The notes under the pieces are model-generated. The model was not told the origin of the DNA and searched no databases. It saw only the letters and a program-made list of their open reading frames with translations. DNA of 64,000 nucleotides from Isoetes taiwanensis (taxonomy: Eukaryota; Streptophyta; Lycopodiopsida; Isoetales; Isoetaceae), in NCBI GenBank assembly GCA_021234155.1, contig JAJEKV010000072.1, positions 5,247,620 to 5,311,619 of the forward strand. The letters run 5' to 3'. The position numbers and the translations under genes were made by a program. Positions 1 to 12,111 of this stretch are shown here, piece after piece (position 1 is the stretch's first letter; every line of letters starts with the position of its first letter).

Positions 1-360
1 CACTTGGTTAAAGACGGTGTCTCCAGGTGATGATAAGTTGTGTACCACTTCATGCTCAGAACATGCTTGCATTATCCAACAACCAAATTTATCCAGTATC
101 CTTTTTCTCACCATACAACTTGTGCTTCCTGATCAAACAAAAGTACACTAAGATCTGTTAGATCACCTCTGAGATGCCTATCCCATTTGCAAACTTTGTC
201 TCCTGAAGAAAATAATAATTGGAATTTGACAGCAAAGGTAAATATTGATGCGTCAAGCCCATCTTTCTCTAATTTTAAGATATCATTGCATCAACTATAA
301 ATAGAGGTGCCAGTTACAGATGCATAGCAACGATGTATGCTGTTGAAATAAAATACTACC

Positions 361-412
361 ACAGCTGGACCAATTTCTTACAAATCACAGCTGGACCAAT
401 TTCTTACAAATC
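361..412. repeat. 26-bp tandem duplication
   Basis: A 26-bp unit beginning ACAGCTGGACC occurs twice in perfect tandem. It lies at the 3' end of the decayed ethylene-receptor sequence. On the minus strand it duplicates the codons for the KKLVQL end of the kinase-like domain, so it is probably a local slippage event in a pseudogene. Confidence 0.9.
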
Positions 413-1160
413 ACTAGTTCAACCCTTCCATTTCCAAATGATCTTGTCTCTGATTGCTCAGAATCAGACACATCTTTCGCTAGAAATGTAAGACTGGAAT
501 TTTTAGATCCTCTTACATAGAGAGAATCACTGCCCAATGAAGCTGCTTCATCATTGCTCATTGTGTGAAAAACAGATAATTTATTCTTTGGACATTGGCA
601 CACATAAGTATACAGCCACCATTTGTAAAATCCATAGCAATACGCATTATGCTGAACGTAATTTGGTAAAATCATTTCTTATCACAATTACATGGCTAGA
701 TAAATGACTTGCAATGTCAAACCTCAAAGTAAGGCCTTCGCTTTCCATTTCTTGGTGCAGGGCATTTACAGTAGAAAATTCAACTAACTGCAACTCAATA
801 CACAAATTAGAATCCTCACCACGTGCAAAATCCATCACATTCCTGATCACTGCAGGAAGTATACTGCTGCTTCTCACAATAATGTCCACAAGCAATTTGT
901 TCTTAACACTTAATTTGCTAGCTAGAGTCAAAATATCATGCATGGAATCTGAAAGCCAGAAACTGATGCCTTGCATGAATTGCTTGTTGCGGTTTCAATT
1001 TTTTCATGATGCAGTGCCATATTCTGCTCATATGGGAAAGCGCTATTGCAACTTGGTCAGCAACAACAGTAACTATCATATCTAGTTCATGTTGAAGCCA
1101 TTCCTGTGGAAGAGCAAAATCGTGATTGTGGTTAACACCCTTTTTCCTACTAACAGTCCC
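385..1160 (-). pseudogene. Ethylene receptor (ETR/ERS family) pseudogene fragment
   Basis: Conceptual translation on the minus strand resembles the end of the GAF domain and the histidine-kinase-like domain of plant ethylene receptors, the ER-membrane sensors that act through CTR1. About 1106-1025 encodes EWLQHELDMIVTVVADQVA followed by IALSH, matching the conserved HELELVEVVADQVAVALSH segment. The following EQNMALHHEKIETAT stretch is in another frame, AIHARHQFLAF is back in the first, and MHDILTLAS is in the third. The H-box region between FLAF and MHDIL is shortened. About 920-700 carries the second kinase helix (LLVDIIVRSSSILPAVIRN). Near 385-430 a degenerate G-box gives VELVICKKLVQL, like GLGLAICKRFVNL. 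No N-terminal transmembrane or ethylene-binding region was found upstream. Several frame changes, a missing N-terminus and a 26-bp tandem duplication argue for a dead copy. A possible intron acceptor (CTTCCACAG) just before EWLQHE suggests a genomic rather than retroposed origin. Confidence 0.7.
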
Positions 1161-1457
1161 TTTCGACATTGAAGCCTGCCACATGGGATTTGTTTGCAGA
1201 GGAGGTGCTACTTGAATAACTTAGAATACGACACATTTGCTTAGCATTTTTCATCGAATATATTTTTCTCTATTCACAAATAGATGTAGTGCCCATTATG
1301 GCTGCCACAGGAAACAAGGCTTGAAAGATAAACAAGCTGGCTAAGGATGAACAAATAGTTGGGGCATATGATCCAAAACTTTTTGGGGCCCCCTACAATT
1401 TTTTGATCCAAAATGACCACATCTTAATTGATAAACTAGCCAGGAGAATTACAGCTA

Positions 1458-2212
1458 CTAATTTAACCACAACTTTGGTCCTGGCAAAATAATTTGATAA
1501 TGCTTTAAGAACCTGGAGAGCCAAAGTAATAATTTCAATCTGCTTCTTCCCTCAAGTGTTGAAAAGAAACTGACAGGCTTCATAGTCTGGTGGAGTAAGT
1601 AAGCCAGCACAAAAAACAAACATGTGCTTGATGTACAAACCCATAAACTAGCACTTTGCAATGAGGGGTTAAAATATGATATCCAACTTCCAGCAACTAA
1701 CTGGAATATCCCCATTGCAATAAGGAAAGATTTTAAACCAATGACATCTACTAAGGTGCTAATGCTCTTTCTGAATTCATTTGCAGCTACAGACAAATCC
1801 TTCTCTACAGTTGGGTCTACAATCTCCCATGCTGAAAGTTCTGAGAACTTTGCTCATCATGGTTCTGCACATCTGAGGCTAAGCCCCCATTCAGGACATT
1901 CAATGAGGTTTGCAAATTGTTCTCTGCATTCTGTTTAGTCTGTGCGGACAAACGCCTAAGGTTTAGCAACAAAAAGCAAGGAGTGCTCAAACTAAGGTTT
2001 GTGGGTGATGCATCAATGAGATCATACTGCCACTTCCAGTTGTTTCCTTCTAGGACATATGAAAATTCACTTCTCTTCTGAATAAAATGATCTTGACATC
2101 TAGAAGACGATCTAGCGAAGGAGGAAAAGGGTTGACCTCGAATTGATCCGACCGAACTTATTGAATGATCCACAGTGAGTAAATAAGCACGACAAGAGAC
2201 TACACGTACCAA
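1458..2212 (-). CDS. Unidentified ORF pair with two predicted membrane segments
   Basis: Two minus-strand open frames lie end to end. The upstream one (2212-1817) is Ser/Asn/Gln-rich, with the stretch WKWQYDLIDASP. The downstream one, open from about 1850 to 1458, reads EIVDPTVEKDLSVAANEF and then two hydrophobic segments, FLIAMGIFQLVAGSWISYF and LWVCTSSTCLFFVLAYLL, separated by a short polar loop. The frames differ, so either a short intron near 1830-1860 or a frameshift joins them. The family was not recognised. It could be the remains of a small membrane protein. No start or splice site was strong enough to fix a model, so coding status is uncertain. Confidence 0.3.
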
Positions 2213-3529
2213 GCTTGTTGTTGAAGCGACTATTACCCGCTACTCTGAGAGCTTGGCGAATAGCTTCTCAGTATGCCATTAGGTTCAACCTATTTATCGT
2301 GCCTGGAATTGAATTGTCCGTTGCCAAAAAAAAAAATAGAATAAAGGGATTACCACCATGCCATACGTGGTCAGACTGTAGGCAGAGGCCATCTCAATCT
2401 CCGCGGCTCCTCCATTCTGGCCGTTTTTTCTAAGTTTGCAAACACTATCTCAACCTGGATGTATGCTGGGTTTAGAAAATAAGAAAATCAGTGACCTTCT
2501 CCATCTCCGTGGCTCGGTGCCCATCAAGCACTACTAGGGTTAGTATTCCTGCAAATTTAAACCATCCACGTTAGGCTACACAAATTTCACAAAATGCCCC
2601 GATTCTAATTCAGCACCAGGGGCCACCAGTTCAGACTCTGTTGATCTAAAAAGGTACAAATCTGGGGCCTTCCAATAGTATACAATCCTTACAAGGGTTA
2701 AATTTGGCCTTGAATTGGCAGACCGATTTGCCCTGGACAAATTTCATTGAATTGGGAGGTCGATTCTTGGCAAAACCCTACTTGCATGTGTAAGCAGCGC
2801 TAAATGATCCATCCGCTATCTGCGACCAGAGCGTATTCGCAAGAGCAAATCTACATAACCCGGCAAGGGCTGGGCTGTTCGGAAAGAGGAAGAAATACAG
2901 ACGTTCTTCTAAGGCCCGGATTCCACTAGCGGCTGTTAGTGCCTGGCTTTTAGCAGCAAGCCAATCAAATTGAATGATCACAAACTTCTGGAGTTGCGCT
3001 CTGATTCCACAAGCAGCGGTAGTCTAGGTTTGGGGAGATGATGTGGAGCATCGGGAAGAGGCTGGGGAAGCCAGAATTTGCCGGATAACTGTCAGGGATG
3101 GACCCCGACAATTAGATGGGAAGAAATCACCGGGCCTAGATCTTTGACAGGCACTCTTGCTCCACGACGTCAATTCAGCCAGAGACAATTTTTGTAGTGG
3201 AATCGAGCAAGGGCAGTTCCATTTTTTTAGGGCAGGCAGTTCCGGTGAAACAGAGAACTGTCGTCTGCGGCAGTGGAATCTCACCCTAAATCTCTGTATC
3301 TTTTTTTAGCACAATTTCTAATTTTCATGGCCGTAGGATGAATAAAATAGGGATCTAATGGTAGAACATGATGCCAACTCAGATTTTGATGATGTGGAGG
3401 TGACAGGTGGATAGGCTGGAATCTGAGGAAAGGTTGTAGGCCCGGTAGGGCTGGTGTGCTAAAAAAAAAAGGAAAAATGAAGATGTATAGTAATCTTTGA
3501 AAAAAGTTTATAAAAATAATAACTTGCTG
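2213..3529. other. Intergenic, no gene recognised
   Basis: Only short open frames occur, and their products are Ser/Arg/Cys-rich without recognisable domains. The segment includes an A-run at about 2325-2337. Nothing supports a gene or a known element. Confidence 0.6.
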
Positions 3530-3850
3530 CTGCGTATTCTAGAATATTGTGGGGGTGAGCTAATGAGCTTTGACTGGTTAAGTAGCATGAATAAACACCT
3601 CAATCTAAAATAAAAAGTTGCTAAAAATAGTATTTTTAGTTGATATTCTAGAATATCGCGCTGGTTAGCTACTGATCAACTAGCATAAAACGAGCACCTC
3701 AACTTAAAATAGAAAGTTGCCAAAAATAGTAATTTTTGGTGCATGTTTGGAATGTCGTGGAGATCAACCAATGACCTAGATGGATTCACTTATCTAAAGA
3801 TAGTAATTAATAATATCTTTTAAAAAGTTGCTAAAAATAGAAATGTTTGA
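3530..3850. repeat. Degenerate AT-rich tandem repeat, period about 105 bp, about three units
   Basis: Units start near 3535, 3643 and 3743. Each has a head like TATTCTAGAATATYG followed by a TTGACTGGTTA/GCTAC-like block, then CACCTCAA and ATAAAAAGTTGCTAAAAATAG. The AAGTTGCYAAAAATAG block recurs near 3614, 3713 and 3825. The third unit is the most diverged. No coding potential. Confidence 0.7.
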
Positions 3851-3989
3851 AATAGAAGTTGCGTAATTCACATTTGAAAAGGAAAAGAAATACCTAAAAT
3901 CGTTAAGACGAGAACCTTTTGCCATTTGGCTAAGACCTTTAGGGAAATGTGCTTGAGTGCTTGAGACCAAGAAAACCCATTATATGCAC

Positions 3990-4056
3990 CCCATTGCCTT
4001 TTGGTCTTCGTGGACGTTAATATATCTACTCTATTCTATTCTATTTCAGAATGTCT
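3990..4056 (+). mobile_element. LINE 3' tail (truncated relic)
   Basis: The sequence CTTTTGGTCTTCGTGGACG followed by TTAA and then (CTATT)n matches the pattern of two other tails here, at about 35540-35616 and 62190-62265. Each has the core GTGGACG(T)TAA/ATAA followed by a different microsatellite. This suggests a severely 5'-truncated non-LTR insertion. No coding sequence remains. Confidence 0.5.
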
Positions 4057-5272
4057 TTCTTACAATTCTTCATTCAAACTTCAAAAAGGACACAATAGTT
4101 GAAGATATGTTAGATATGTTTGTTAGTTAGAAAAGCTGCCTCTTCATGCATTCTTCAAAGATCCTTGCGGCCAAAAAATAGCAATGATGTCAATCAAGAT
4201 GATGGCATCCGCATTCGAGAAGAGGATGTTGGATCCAGACCTCAATCTGGGCAAGGTTGAAATAACACATAATTTGAATAGCCAGGGCACGTAGCACTAT
4301 TATTGTGCCTATATTTGCTAGGGTGAGCCAAAGCACACATTACAATCTTTGAGATAAATGAAAAGGGGAGATTTTTTTTATTTCTCGTTAGAGGGCAAGA
4401 TGTCACAATTGACCTTCACGCTTGGCAACAGGTTCGAGCATGCAGTCAAAGGTGAAAAGTTCTTGAACTACTTCACACTTCATAGAATTCTAAAAAGGAA
4501 CCCTTGCCATGAAAGTTAAGCAAGTCGCAAATCAGCTCAATGTCTGTTGTAGTACCTGATATAGGATTATAACTTGGGGGGGTTTCTTTGGTTTGCAGCA
4601 GTCAGTGCTAGAGCTGCTACAACCACACCATATGGCCCCTGCACAGCCACATTTTTCCATGCAAATTCAAATAACAATGGCTCGTGACATTGCATTTTTC
4701 CAAAAAAATTATTGGTAAATGATGGCCTTGATGAGGGATCTTCGTTAAAATATACCTGCAGTTGGCATCTTGCCAGGACCTCTACATAATTGGTTTTTCT
4801 TTTCGTAATTCTGTACAGAATAGAAAGTTGCATATTCGAACAAATATTCTCTGGCATCCACCTTTGGTGATATTTATGGAAAGATCTAAATGATTAAAAG
4901 CTAACATGAAAACGTCATATTCCACACATGTTGTACCTCTTTCATGGAAAGCTGTGTATGCACCAACAAAAACTGCTCTGCAACACATATCCATATCCAA
5001 TGTCAAACCCTTACCTCAAACCATCTGAATAATAATCTTTTTCATCCTTACCATGCAGACAGTATAGTTCCTGTCAGGAAAACATAAAGTTCCTTCTCTC
5101 CATTCTCCAGTTATGGAATTCTCTAGATAAAAATCATAGCTCTTTTAATCAAGCATGGTCTTAACCAGCCACTTTACAGAAGGGAAGAAAAATATTTACA
5201 AGCCTACCTTTTTCTTATATAATATTCCTCGATCCGAGCCCTTCAGAGGAAGTGATCTTAATGCCTGCATGA
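4057..5272. other. Intergenic / 3' flank of the SNAPC4-like gene
   Basis: No gene was recognised. Minus-strand open frames at 4567-4857 and 4782-5006 have no motifs and lie just downstream of the SNAPC4-like stop codon. Part of this segment may be its 3' untranslated region. Confidence 0.5.
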
Positions 5273-8200
5273 TTAAGAGAAGCACATGTCATGAGCAGCT
5301 GCAGCTATTAACTTCTCCAGACCATCAAAGTTATCTTCAGCATGTCCAGGACAAGAACCATCCTGTTTCAGTGCCATCAATACACTTGGCATAATTTCCT
5401 CCAGCCCAAATTCAGCTTCATTATTTGGCTGCTTCTTTCTTCTCTTGTATGTTTGCAATGGTTTTTCTATTGATGTGTTTCTTCTCTTGTATGTTTGTAA
5501 AGTCTTTTCTTCCTTTTGTTTAACAACCATGTCATCCTGGTCGATTAAATTGCTTTCAAGGACTTGAGCAGCTACAGAAGATGGAGGATCTTTGTAGAAG
5601 TCACTTTTGCAGGCTTCCACTGCCATAGAAGCTGGATCTCTCTCCTGATGAATACCATTTTTGCAGACTTCAGAAACTGAAGAAGACACATGACTGCATA
5701 CTTCAGCAGCTACAGAGGATACATCTCCGTCCTGGAGGTTAGTACCTAGAGAAGACACAATTCTTCCCTGAGGATTGATTGAGTCATCTTCAAGCATTTC
5801 AGCAGCTGGATAAAATGGGTTTGTGCTTTGTCTGTCAATGTTATCTGGATTATCTGCTTTGCCACTTAAAATCAAGCTAGCTGTTTCTGTTTGTGCAGGT
5901 AATATGTTATCTGGATTTTTGTGCATATCATCCTGTCCAGTTAGTAAATTAGATGTACTTCGATGCATACTATCTGGTTCTGCTTGTGCGGGTGATGACT
6001 TAGCTGCATCTGGCACCTTCACTAACTTCATTGTATTCTGAGATTGCCTTACAGGCTCCTCCAATAATTTCATTATACCCTGAGTTTGCCTTCCAGAACG
6101 TCTCCTTTTGGGAATAACAGTTGGTTCATTGTCGTTTCCAATCCCAAAAGATTCATGGTCATTAGATGCAAGCTTCCTGTCTTTAGTTAAAGTCACTCTC
6201 TTCCTTCCTTGCGTCACTGATTCCGTCCTCTTGGTTGTTTCTGTTGCATTAGATGTTGATGAGCTCCTTTCTTTCCTCTTGCGTGTGCTATCAACCGAGG
6301 AGACCATATTCACATCAGAGCCATTTCCCTCCCCTGTGGAAGAAGTTTTTCTGCCCTCCTTATCAAGTGATGCCTCAGTTTGAACTGTGAGAGAACCCAT
6401 CATTTGCATTTCACCCAAACAAGCAGCCCCTTTAGCCTCAATCATGCCATCTATGTTTTCTCTCATGATATGTGTTTGAACATCTGAATAAAAAAATCTT
6501 CTAATCTCCTGTTTCCAAATACAGCCATTGGAGCTTTTCCTGATTCGATCACTTTTCCTGGTTGGAACTTTTGCCCGACCTTCACCTATAAAGGGATTAC
6601 CCATGGTTATGTTGTTACATAGGCCCCTTTTAGTCTTAGATAACTTCTTTTTCCCAGTTACTATGCGGTGGGATAATTCTATTCGATCCAACACTTTTGG
6701 CTTAGAACCTGTACAATTAAATGTTAGAAAAAAATTAACAAAGATATTTAACTAAATAAGGTGTAAAGCATACTCGCCTATCTTTCCTGACTTCCCAGTT
6801 GAACTTTTCACTTGACTAAGTATCGAATTAGCTGAATGTCCCGATGTAAATGCCCACATACTGCGCATCCCAAATAAGAATGGAAACGACAGAAGAGCAC
6901 GCATCAAAGCAGCTATTTCATGATCAGAAAATCTCTTTTTTTCTTCTGCACTCAACTTCTGCAGACCATGCTTTGGCACTTTACCTTGACTTTCTAATGG
7001 CATCTCTATCTCAGAAGACGCTTCATCGGCTCGCAGTAAAGAACAATAGCTTGTAATAGCTCGCAATAAGCTTACAAACGTAAGAGTCTGCTGCTCTGCA
7101 TTTTCCAAGCCAGACAAGTGTGAAACTTCCAAGACATCACTCTCAGGCACATCAGTAATTATTTTGGGGTCCGTAAATCCAGGAGAGGGCATAGGTCCAG
7201 ATGCTAATATTTCACCGACAGAATAATCTTGGAAATCCCTGCATGGCACAGCTTTTTCCCTAGATTCTTTAATTCTCGCTCTCAAAGGAGGGACATCAAG
7301 CACATCTTCCGACAACTGCCTGTCTGATAATTTGTCTCCCTCTCTGCATGGCAGAAACAGTTTGTTAATAGAATTTTTATTTTGGCTTGATAGAGAATGC
7401 ACTTTCATAAACAACTTACAGAATGTCATCTTTTTGTTGTCTATTTTTCTGCTGTTTCCTGTTTATGTCTCCTGTTTTTCCCATTCTTTGTTTTTGAATT
7501 TTGGCATGAGCCTTCTCTAGGCCAGCTTTTTTGCGCCTTACTTTGGTTTCTTGTCTCGAGTCCTGAGGCACTTTGAAGTGTTCAGAAAAGTCAGTTAAAT
7601 CAAGACATGGACGTTCCTTTGAGCGTTTTGTAAAGTTGGGAAGCAGATGGCGCTTAATTTGCACATCCTTGTGAAAATCAGCCCGTCGCTCTGGGTAGAG
7701 CTGTTTCCACCTCCTAAAATTAAAAGCAAAATCTCATCTCAGATTAAACATCTGTAGGCAGACACTGTAAACAAATTGAAGGTACTAATGCTGCATAGTT
7801 GAACAACACATAGCTCTTTTAGATATGAAATTTAATGCTAGAGGCATTACATGCCCAAAAAATCCTTTAAAGATGCTAGGTGGATAATAAAGGACTCAAA
7901 AAGTCTGATTATACAGATAATAGGATATTATCCATAAAAGACAACAAAGGTCTAAACCCTACAAGAGAACCAACAAATACGGCCAAAGCAGATATGGAAC
8001 TTCCTGTTATGGTTTGTGCGGAAAAACAAAAATTTCTGAACAGAACTATTAACACAGATGAATGATCTCCTAGGCACCAGAAGAAAACAGCAAGGTGCAA
8101 AATATGGTTTGCAGGAACAATTGAATCTGCAGTTGACGACGAATGATTATTCTTATGAAAAGAATAGAAAAAGTGATATTTAAGAAGTTCTTGCAGGTGC

Positions 8201-11200
8201 GGGATGCCCACAAAGTGAGGTTGCTTCAGATTGGGTACTACAATTGGAGCTACTACATATCAGTTATAAGACAAAAGGAAAAATAAGTCGACAGTAGCCA
8301 ACAAACACAATCATTAATATTTAGTGAATATGCGATTGGCCATCATAAAACCATTGAAAAATGGCATAACAGACATTTGGCACTGAAGAAAATACCGCCA
8401 GCATTGGTTATCTGTACGAGGTGCGAGATCGGCAGCAACTGCAGCCCACCGATGTGGACCATGCTTCTTAACTGCCTCTTCTAAGTGCCTATCCTCCTCT
8501 TCAGTCCAGGCTTCATGTTTGATTTTTGGATCCAACACATTACGCCACCTAAAAAGCCAATATGAGTATGAGCTGTGACAGCAACGATGAAGACTTGTAC
8601 CTTTCTCGACACTGCATCTCAGTACGTCCTTGAACATGCTCTGCTATCCTCTTCCAACGCATCGCTCCATAAACAGACACAGCTAAAGTGAGCCGTTTAT
8701 CTTCCTCGACAGACCATCTTCCACGCCGTTGTCTTCCCAAGTGTTTACGGTTCCACCTATCATAAGTAATTGTATTTATTACTCTTAGTATTCTTGCATT
8801 TTGGCATTCCAAACCTAACATTTGCAACACCTTGCTGTGTTCAACATATCTATGTTTTTATGTTATATTTGTGTAATTCTGTACTTGGGGCCCAAATATG
8901 TGACTATTGGATTAATTATTTCTAAATGCAATAAAATCTCAAAACCAGTTACAACTGAGCCACAAGAAAGACAAAAGCACCTTAAGTGTCAAGAAGAGTA
9001 GTTATTTATGCTTCAAGAAAAAATTAAAAAAGCCGTAAAAGAGAGTTTAAAAAACAAAACGATAAAAGAGAGTTTCCCACCTGTCAGCACATTGTGAACC
9101 AGTACGTCCTTCAAGGCATGCTGCAATGGCTTGCCAATCCTTTAATCCACAAGATTTAACTGCCAAGCATAGTTGCTCATCTTCCTCATGGCTCCATTCC
9201 CGATGCATAACACTTGCATTCAGGCTACGTTGATAGCGTATTAGACATTGAGAGGCAGTTCTATTTGTGTGAAGTTGATTGGCAATTGCCTCCCAGTCAC
9301 AAAAATTATGCCGCTTGGCTATTTGCAGCAGGTTTATATCTTCTGATTTGGACCATGGACCATGATTTATCAAAGGATCTTCATGATGTAACCATCTAGG
9401 TAACATAAAACAATAACAGAATAAGTACAGCAATATACCAGAAACAAATTATGGCCAAATTAAATGAGTTGGGGAGACTTTCGTTTTACAGCAGCCCCCC
9501 CCCCCAAAAAAAAAAACCAAAATGTAACACAAATCCAGACCATACAATCTGAAAATCAAGGTCTAAGATGCATGCCACATCACGTGGGGGCTGCAAAACA
9601 AAAACTAGCTATGAATTGTCAAGAAGCCAAATCGAAGATGCGAGAAAGCTAAAGAATAAGAAAATAATAAATAATTGATCTTTGTAGGACCATAACCAGC
9701 ATTTTCTAGGTTGAGATGGCATCATGGAGGCAGAAAACGGGAGATTACAGAAGGGACAAATACCTATACAGAATAAGGATCAGCAAAAAACATTTTGTAC
9801 AGAATAAGGATTAGCAGAAAACATTTGGAAGGTATGAGTTCCTCATAAATTTGCTTACCGAGATTGGCAATCGGAGGCTGATCGTCCTAATACATAGATG
9901 CGTGCTACATCCTCCCAATCCACTACATTTAGGAAATTTTTTATGTCTTCCGGTGTTAGTACCCGCTCCTTAATCTCCTGCATTTCATCCTCCAGAGATA
10001 AGTTCTGATCAATTCCTTCCCTGTGATATCCAGAAATATAATAGCATGTCATGCATTGATACATTATGAACACTGCAACATTTTTTTTGAAAAGGAGAAT
10101 TCAGTACATGGCAGTTTTCATAGCCTCTCGGAGTAAATGGTGCTGTATCTGCTGCTTCACTCCATTAGAAAGCTCCCGTCTTTCCTCCATTGACCAATTT
10201 CGAACAGAAAACACAGCAGGGTGAAGGGTCTGCAACCTTTTGTGGACTTCGATATCTTTGTTTTCTGGGGGTCCCCAATACTTTGACTGCAGAAGACAAT
10301 GATGCATTCAAACAAGGTGCTAGAACATGTTACATAATCTAAGTTAAATCAAAAGCAAAGAAAGTGAGGTTGAGTTCATCATATAGTGATTAGTAAAGTT
10401 CACCTGAGTGAATTTCCAGCGTTTTGGTTTTGTCTTCAATGGTAGTATTAGCTTTATGGAAGGACTAAGCCGATCTGAGATTATACCCATATCACGCTTA
10501 CAGTATTTTTCAAACCCTAGGATGGTCTTCATTCGTCTCTGCAGCTCTTTATTTTCCTTCTGCTTGACCTCCAGCTTGCTCAACAGGCCTCTAAGTGCTA
10601 CTTGACATTTTCTATTTTTCTTAAGAGCATTCTCAAGCACCTCCATAGATCCTGTGGATCCGCATGTTCCATCTGGCAAAAATGTCTGATCAAGTTGCAG
10701 ATCATCCAAGCTATCAAAATGATGACATGGGAACTTTGGGCTATCAACTTCATTGCCTGCCTCATTCTGAGAACTCTCCAAAAATGCAGTTGCTGTTCCT
10801 GACTCATTATGTAATGGTTCATCGTGTAATAATTCAGTATAAAGTGGTTCATTGGTGTCCTTGGAAAACTCTCTCAGCTCAAAGGCAGGTCCTACCTGTA
10901 GCCTCTTAAAAGTGTCTGTCATAAAACACAGAACAGTCAGAAAAAATAATCAAGTGTCGGATGGTCAAAAGAAACATCATGAGAACTAACTTTGAATCTT
11001 AAATATTACATTTGCATTGTTCAAAATTCAGATTTACCTGGAAATGCAGGATCAATTAACCCATTAGCAGGGTCAGAATTCTTTGAATTGGTCTCGTTTG
11101 AAGCAAAATGAAGTCCATAATGACTTTTAACTCTTTGCAGCAGCTGCTCATCATCATCATCATCATCATCATCGTCATCATCATCCCAATTATCTTCATA

Positions 11201-11524
11201 TTCAATTTCTTGGTTATTATCATATTTCTCTGATGTCTTAAAACCTGCTGGCTTGCCCTTGACAGATGCACCCCACTTTTGCTGCACCGAAAGCAGCAGA
11301 CTATCATCGTCCTCAAAATCATCATTGTCATAATTACCATGAACTGATTTCTCAATGCCATTTCCTGCTTTCCCGTCCCCAATTTGGATATCAAAGTCCT
11401 CATTTGCAGAGTGAACAGGCAAGCAAGCTTTTTTTAAGGCGAGAATCTGGTCCTGAAAACCTTCTCCAAAAGACTTCTCAAGTTCATCCTCGTCAAAATC
11501 CTCCTCTACTGAAGGTTCTACCAT
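5273..11524 (-). CDS. SNAP190/SNAPC4-like 4.5-repeat MYB protein
   Basis: Ten exons join in frame: 11524-11038, 10915-10404, 10286-10108, 10020-9859, 9395-9081, 8756-8601, 8548-8396, 7713-7420, 7343-6778 and 6708-5273 (1419 aa). SNAPC4 is the large subunit of the snRNA-activating complex, which binds the proximal sequence element of snRNA promoters in the nucleus; plant relatives are the 4R-MYB proteins. The N-terminus is acidic, with 12 consecutive Asp at residues 114-125. A coiled-coil-like segment (LLSKLEVKQKENKELQRR) follows near 290-310. A half MYB repeat (about 413-448) is followed by four full repeats: GPWSKSED (about 459), REWSHEED, GRWSVEED and EAWTEEED, ending near 663 at RWKQLYPE. 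This is the SNAP190 Rh-Ra-Rb-Rc-Rd layout, and the length is near the human protein. The rest is Ser/Lys-rich with two LQTYKRR motifs near the C-terminus. Exon 8 may start at 7713 or 7710. The exon 9-10 intron uses a GC donor. The start ATG opens the first long frame. The gene looks intact. Confidence 0.9.
11149..11186. repeat. CAT/CGT trinucleotide repeat in exon 1
   Basis: On the minus strand this run of GAT/GAC codons encodes the twelve-Asp stretch of the SNAPC4-like protein. It is a coding microsatellite and likely to vary in length between individuals. Confidence 0.85.
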
Positions 11525-12111
11525 GAAAATTAAAATATAGGCCCCTTGGAATGAATTCTTTTAAAAAATGGCTCTCTTGCCTGCGGGAGGAAGGAAAAAA
11601 TGCCCGTGTTCTTTCTCGCATTCATTCAATTATGTTGCTCAAAGAACTTCTCAACGGCCAAATTGTCCGATTTTTCAAAGCTTCCCACAAGCCAGACGGC
11701 TAAGAAGTGTCTAAGAGTGGCAGTCTGGCCAGAGAGCAAGAGGTCCGTCAGAAGGAGCGGGTGTCGAGAAAATAATTAGGGCTCCAACGAGAGAAAGAGG
11801 TCTGCTGCTTCGACATAGGGCCTGTGGGATAAAAGGGTTTTTTTTCTTAACAATGGACGACTCTAACTTTTTTAATAATGGACTTACTTGGTGCAACCCA
11901 TAGCTTGATCAGATAGGGTTGAGACCCAAGCCCCTATATTGCAAGGGTTTTTTTTTTTTTGAAGAACGAAAGCCAAAAAGTTTATTAATCAGAGAAAAAG
12001 TACAAAATTTACATGTCTCATCTAACTGTCTCATCTATATTGCAAGGGTTGATTAATCATGCAAGCTGTAATGTGTAGTTATTTGACAATACATTTATTA
12101 CTATTAAGGTT
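11525..12111. other. 5' flank of the SNAPC4-like gene
   Basis: No second gene was recognised. The segment upstream of the start codon (plus coordinates rising from 11525) presumably holds the promoter, but no clear TATA box was found. A T-run at about 11948-11961 is followed by a sequence that could be the reversed tail of a retroposed copy; this was not resolved. Confidence 0.4.

Noticed and set aside
4567..5006. Two short minus-strand frames downstream of the SNAPC4-like gene
   Set aside because: No domain, no splice signals joining them to the gene, and the upstream exon already ends in a good stop codon.
5823..6383. Plus-strand open frames with Leu/Val/Ser-rich products
   Set aside because: They lie opposite exon 10 of the SNAPC4-like gene, and their composition follows from its codons.
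11056..11403. Minus-strand frame rich in Met
   Set aside because: It is the shifted reading of the GAT repeat in exon 1 of the SNAPC4-like gene.
11940..12010. T-run followed by a possible reversed retroposon tail
   Set aside because: No target duplication or family match could be seen; the T-run alone is weak evidence.
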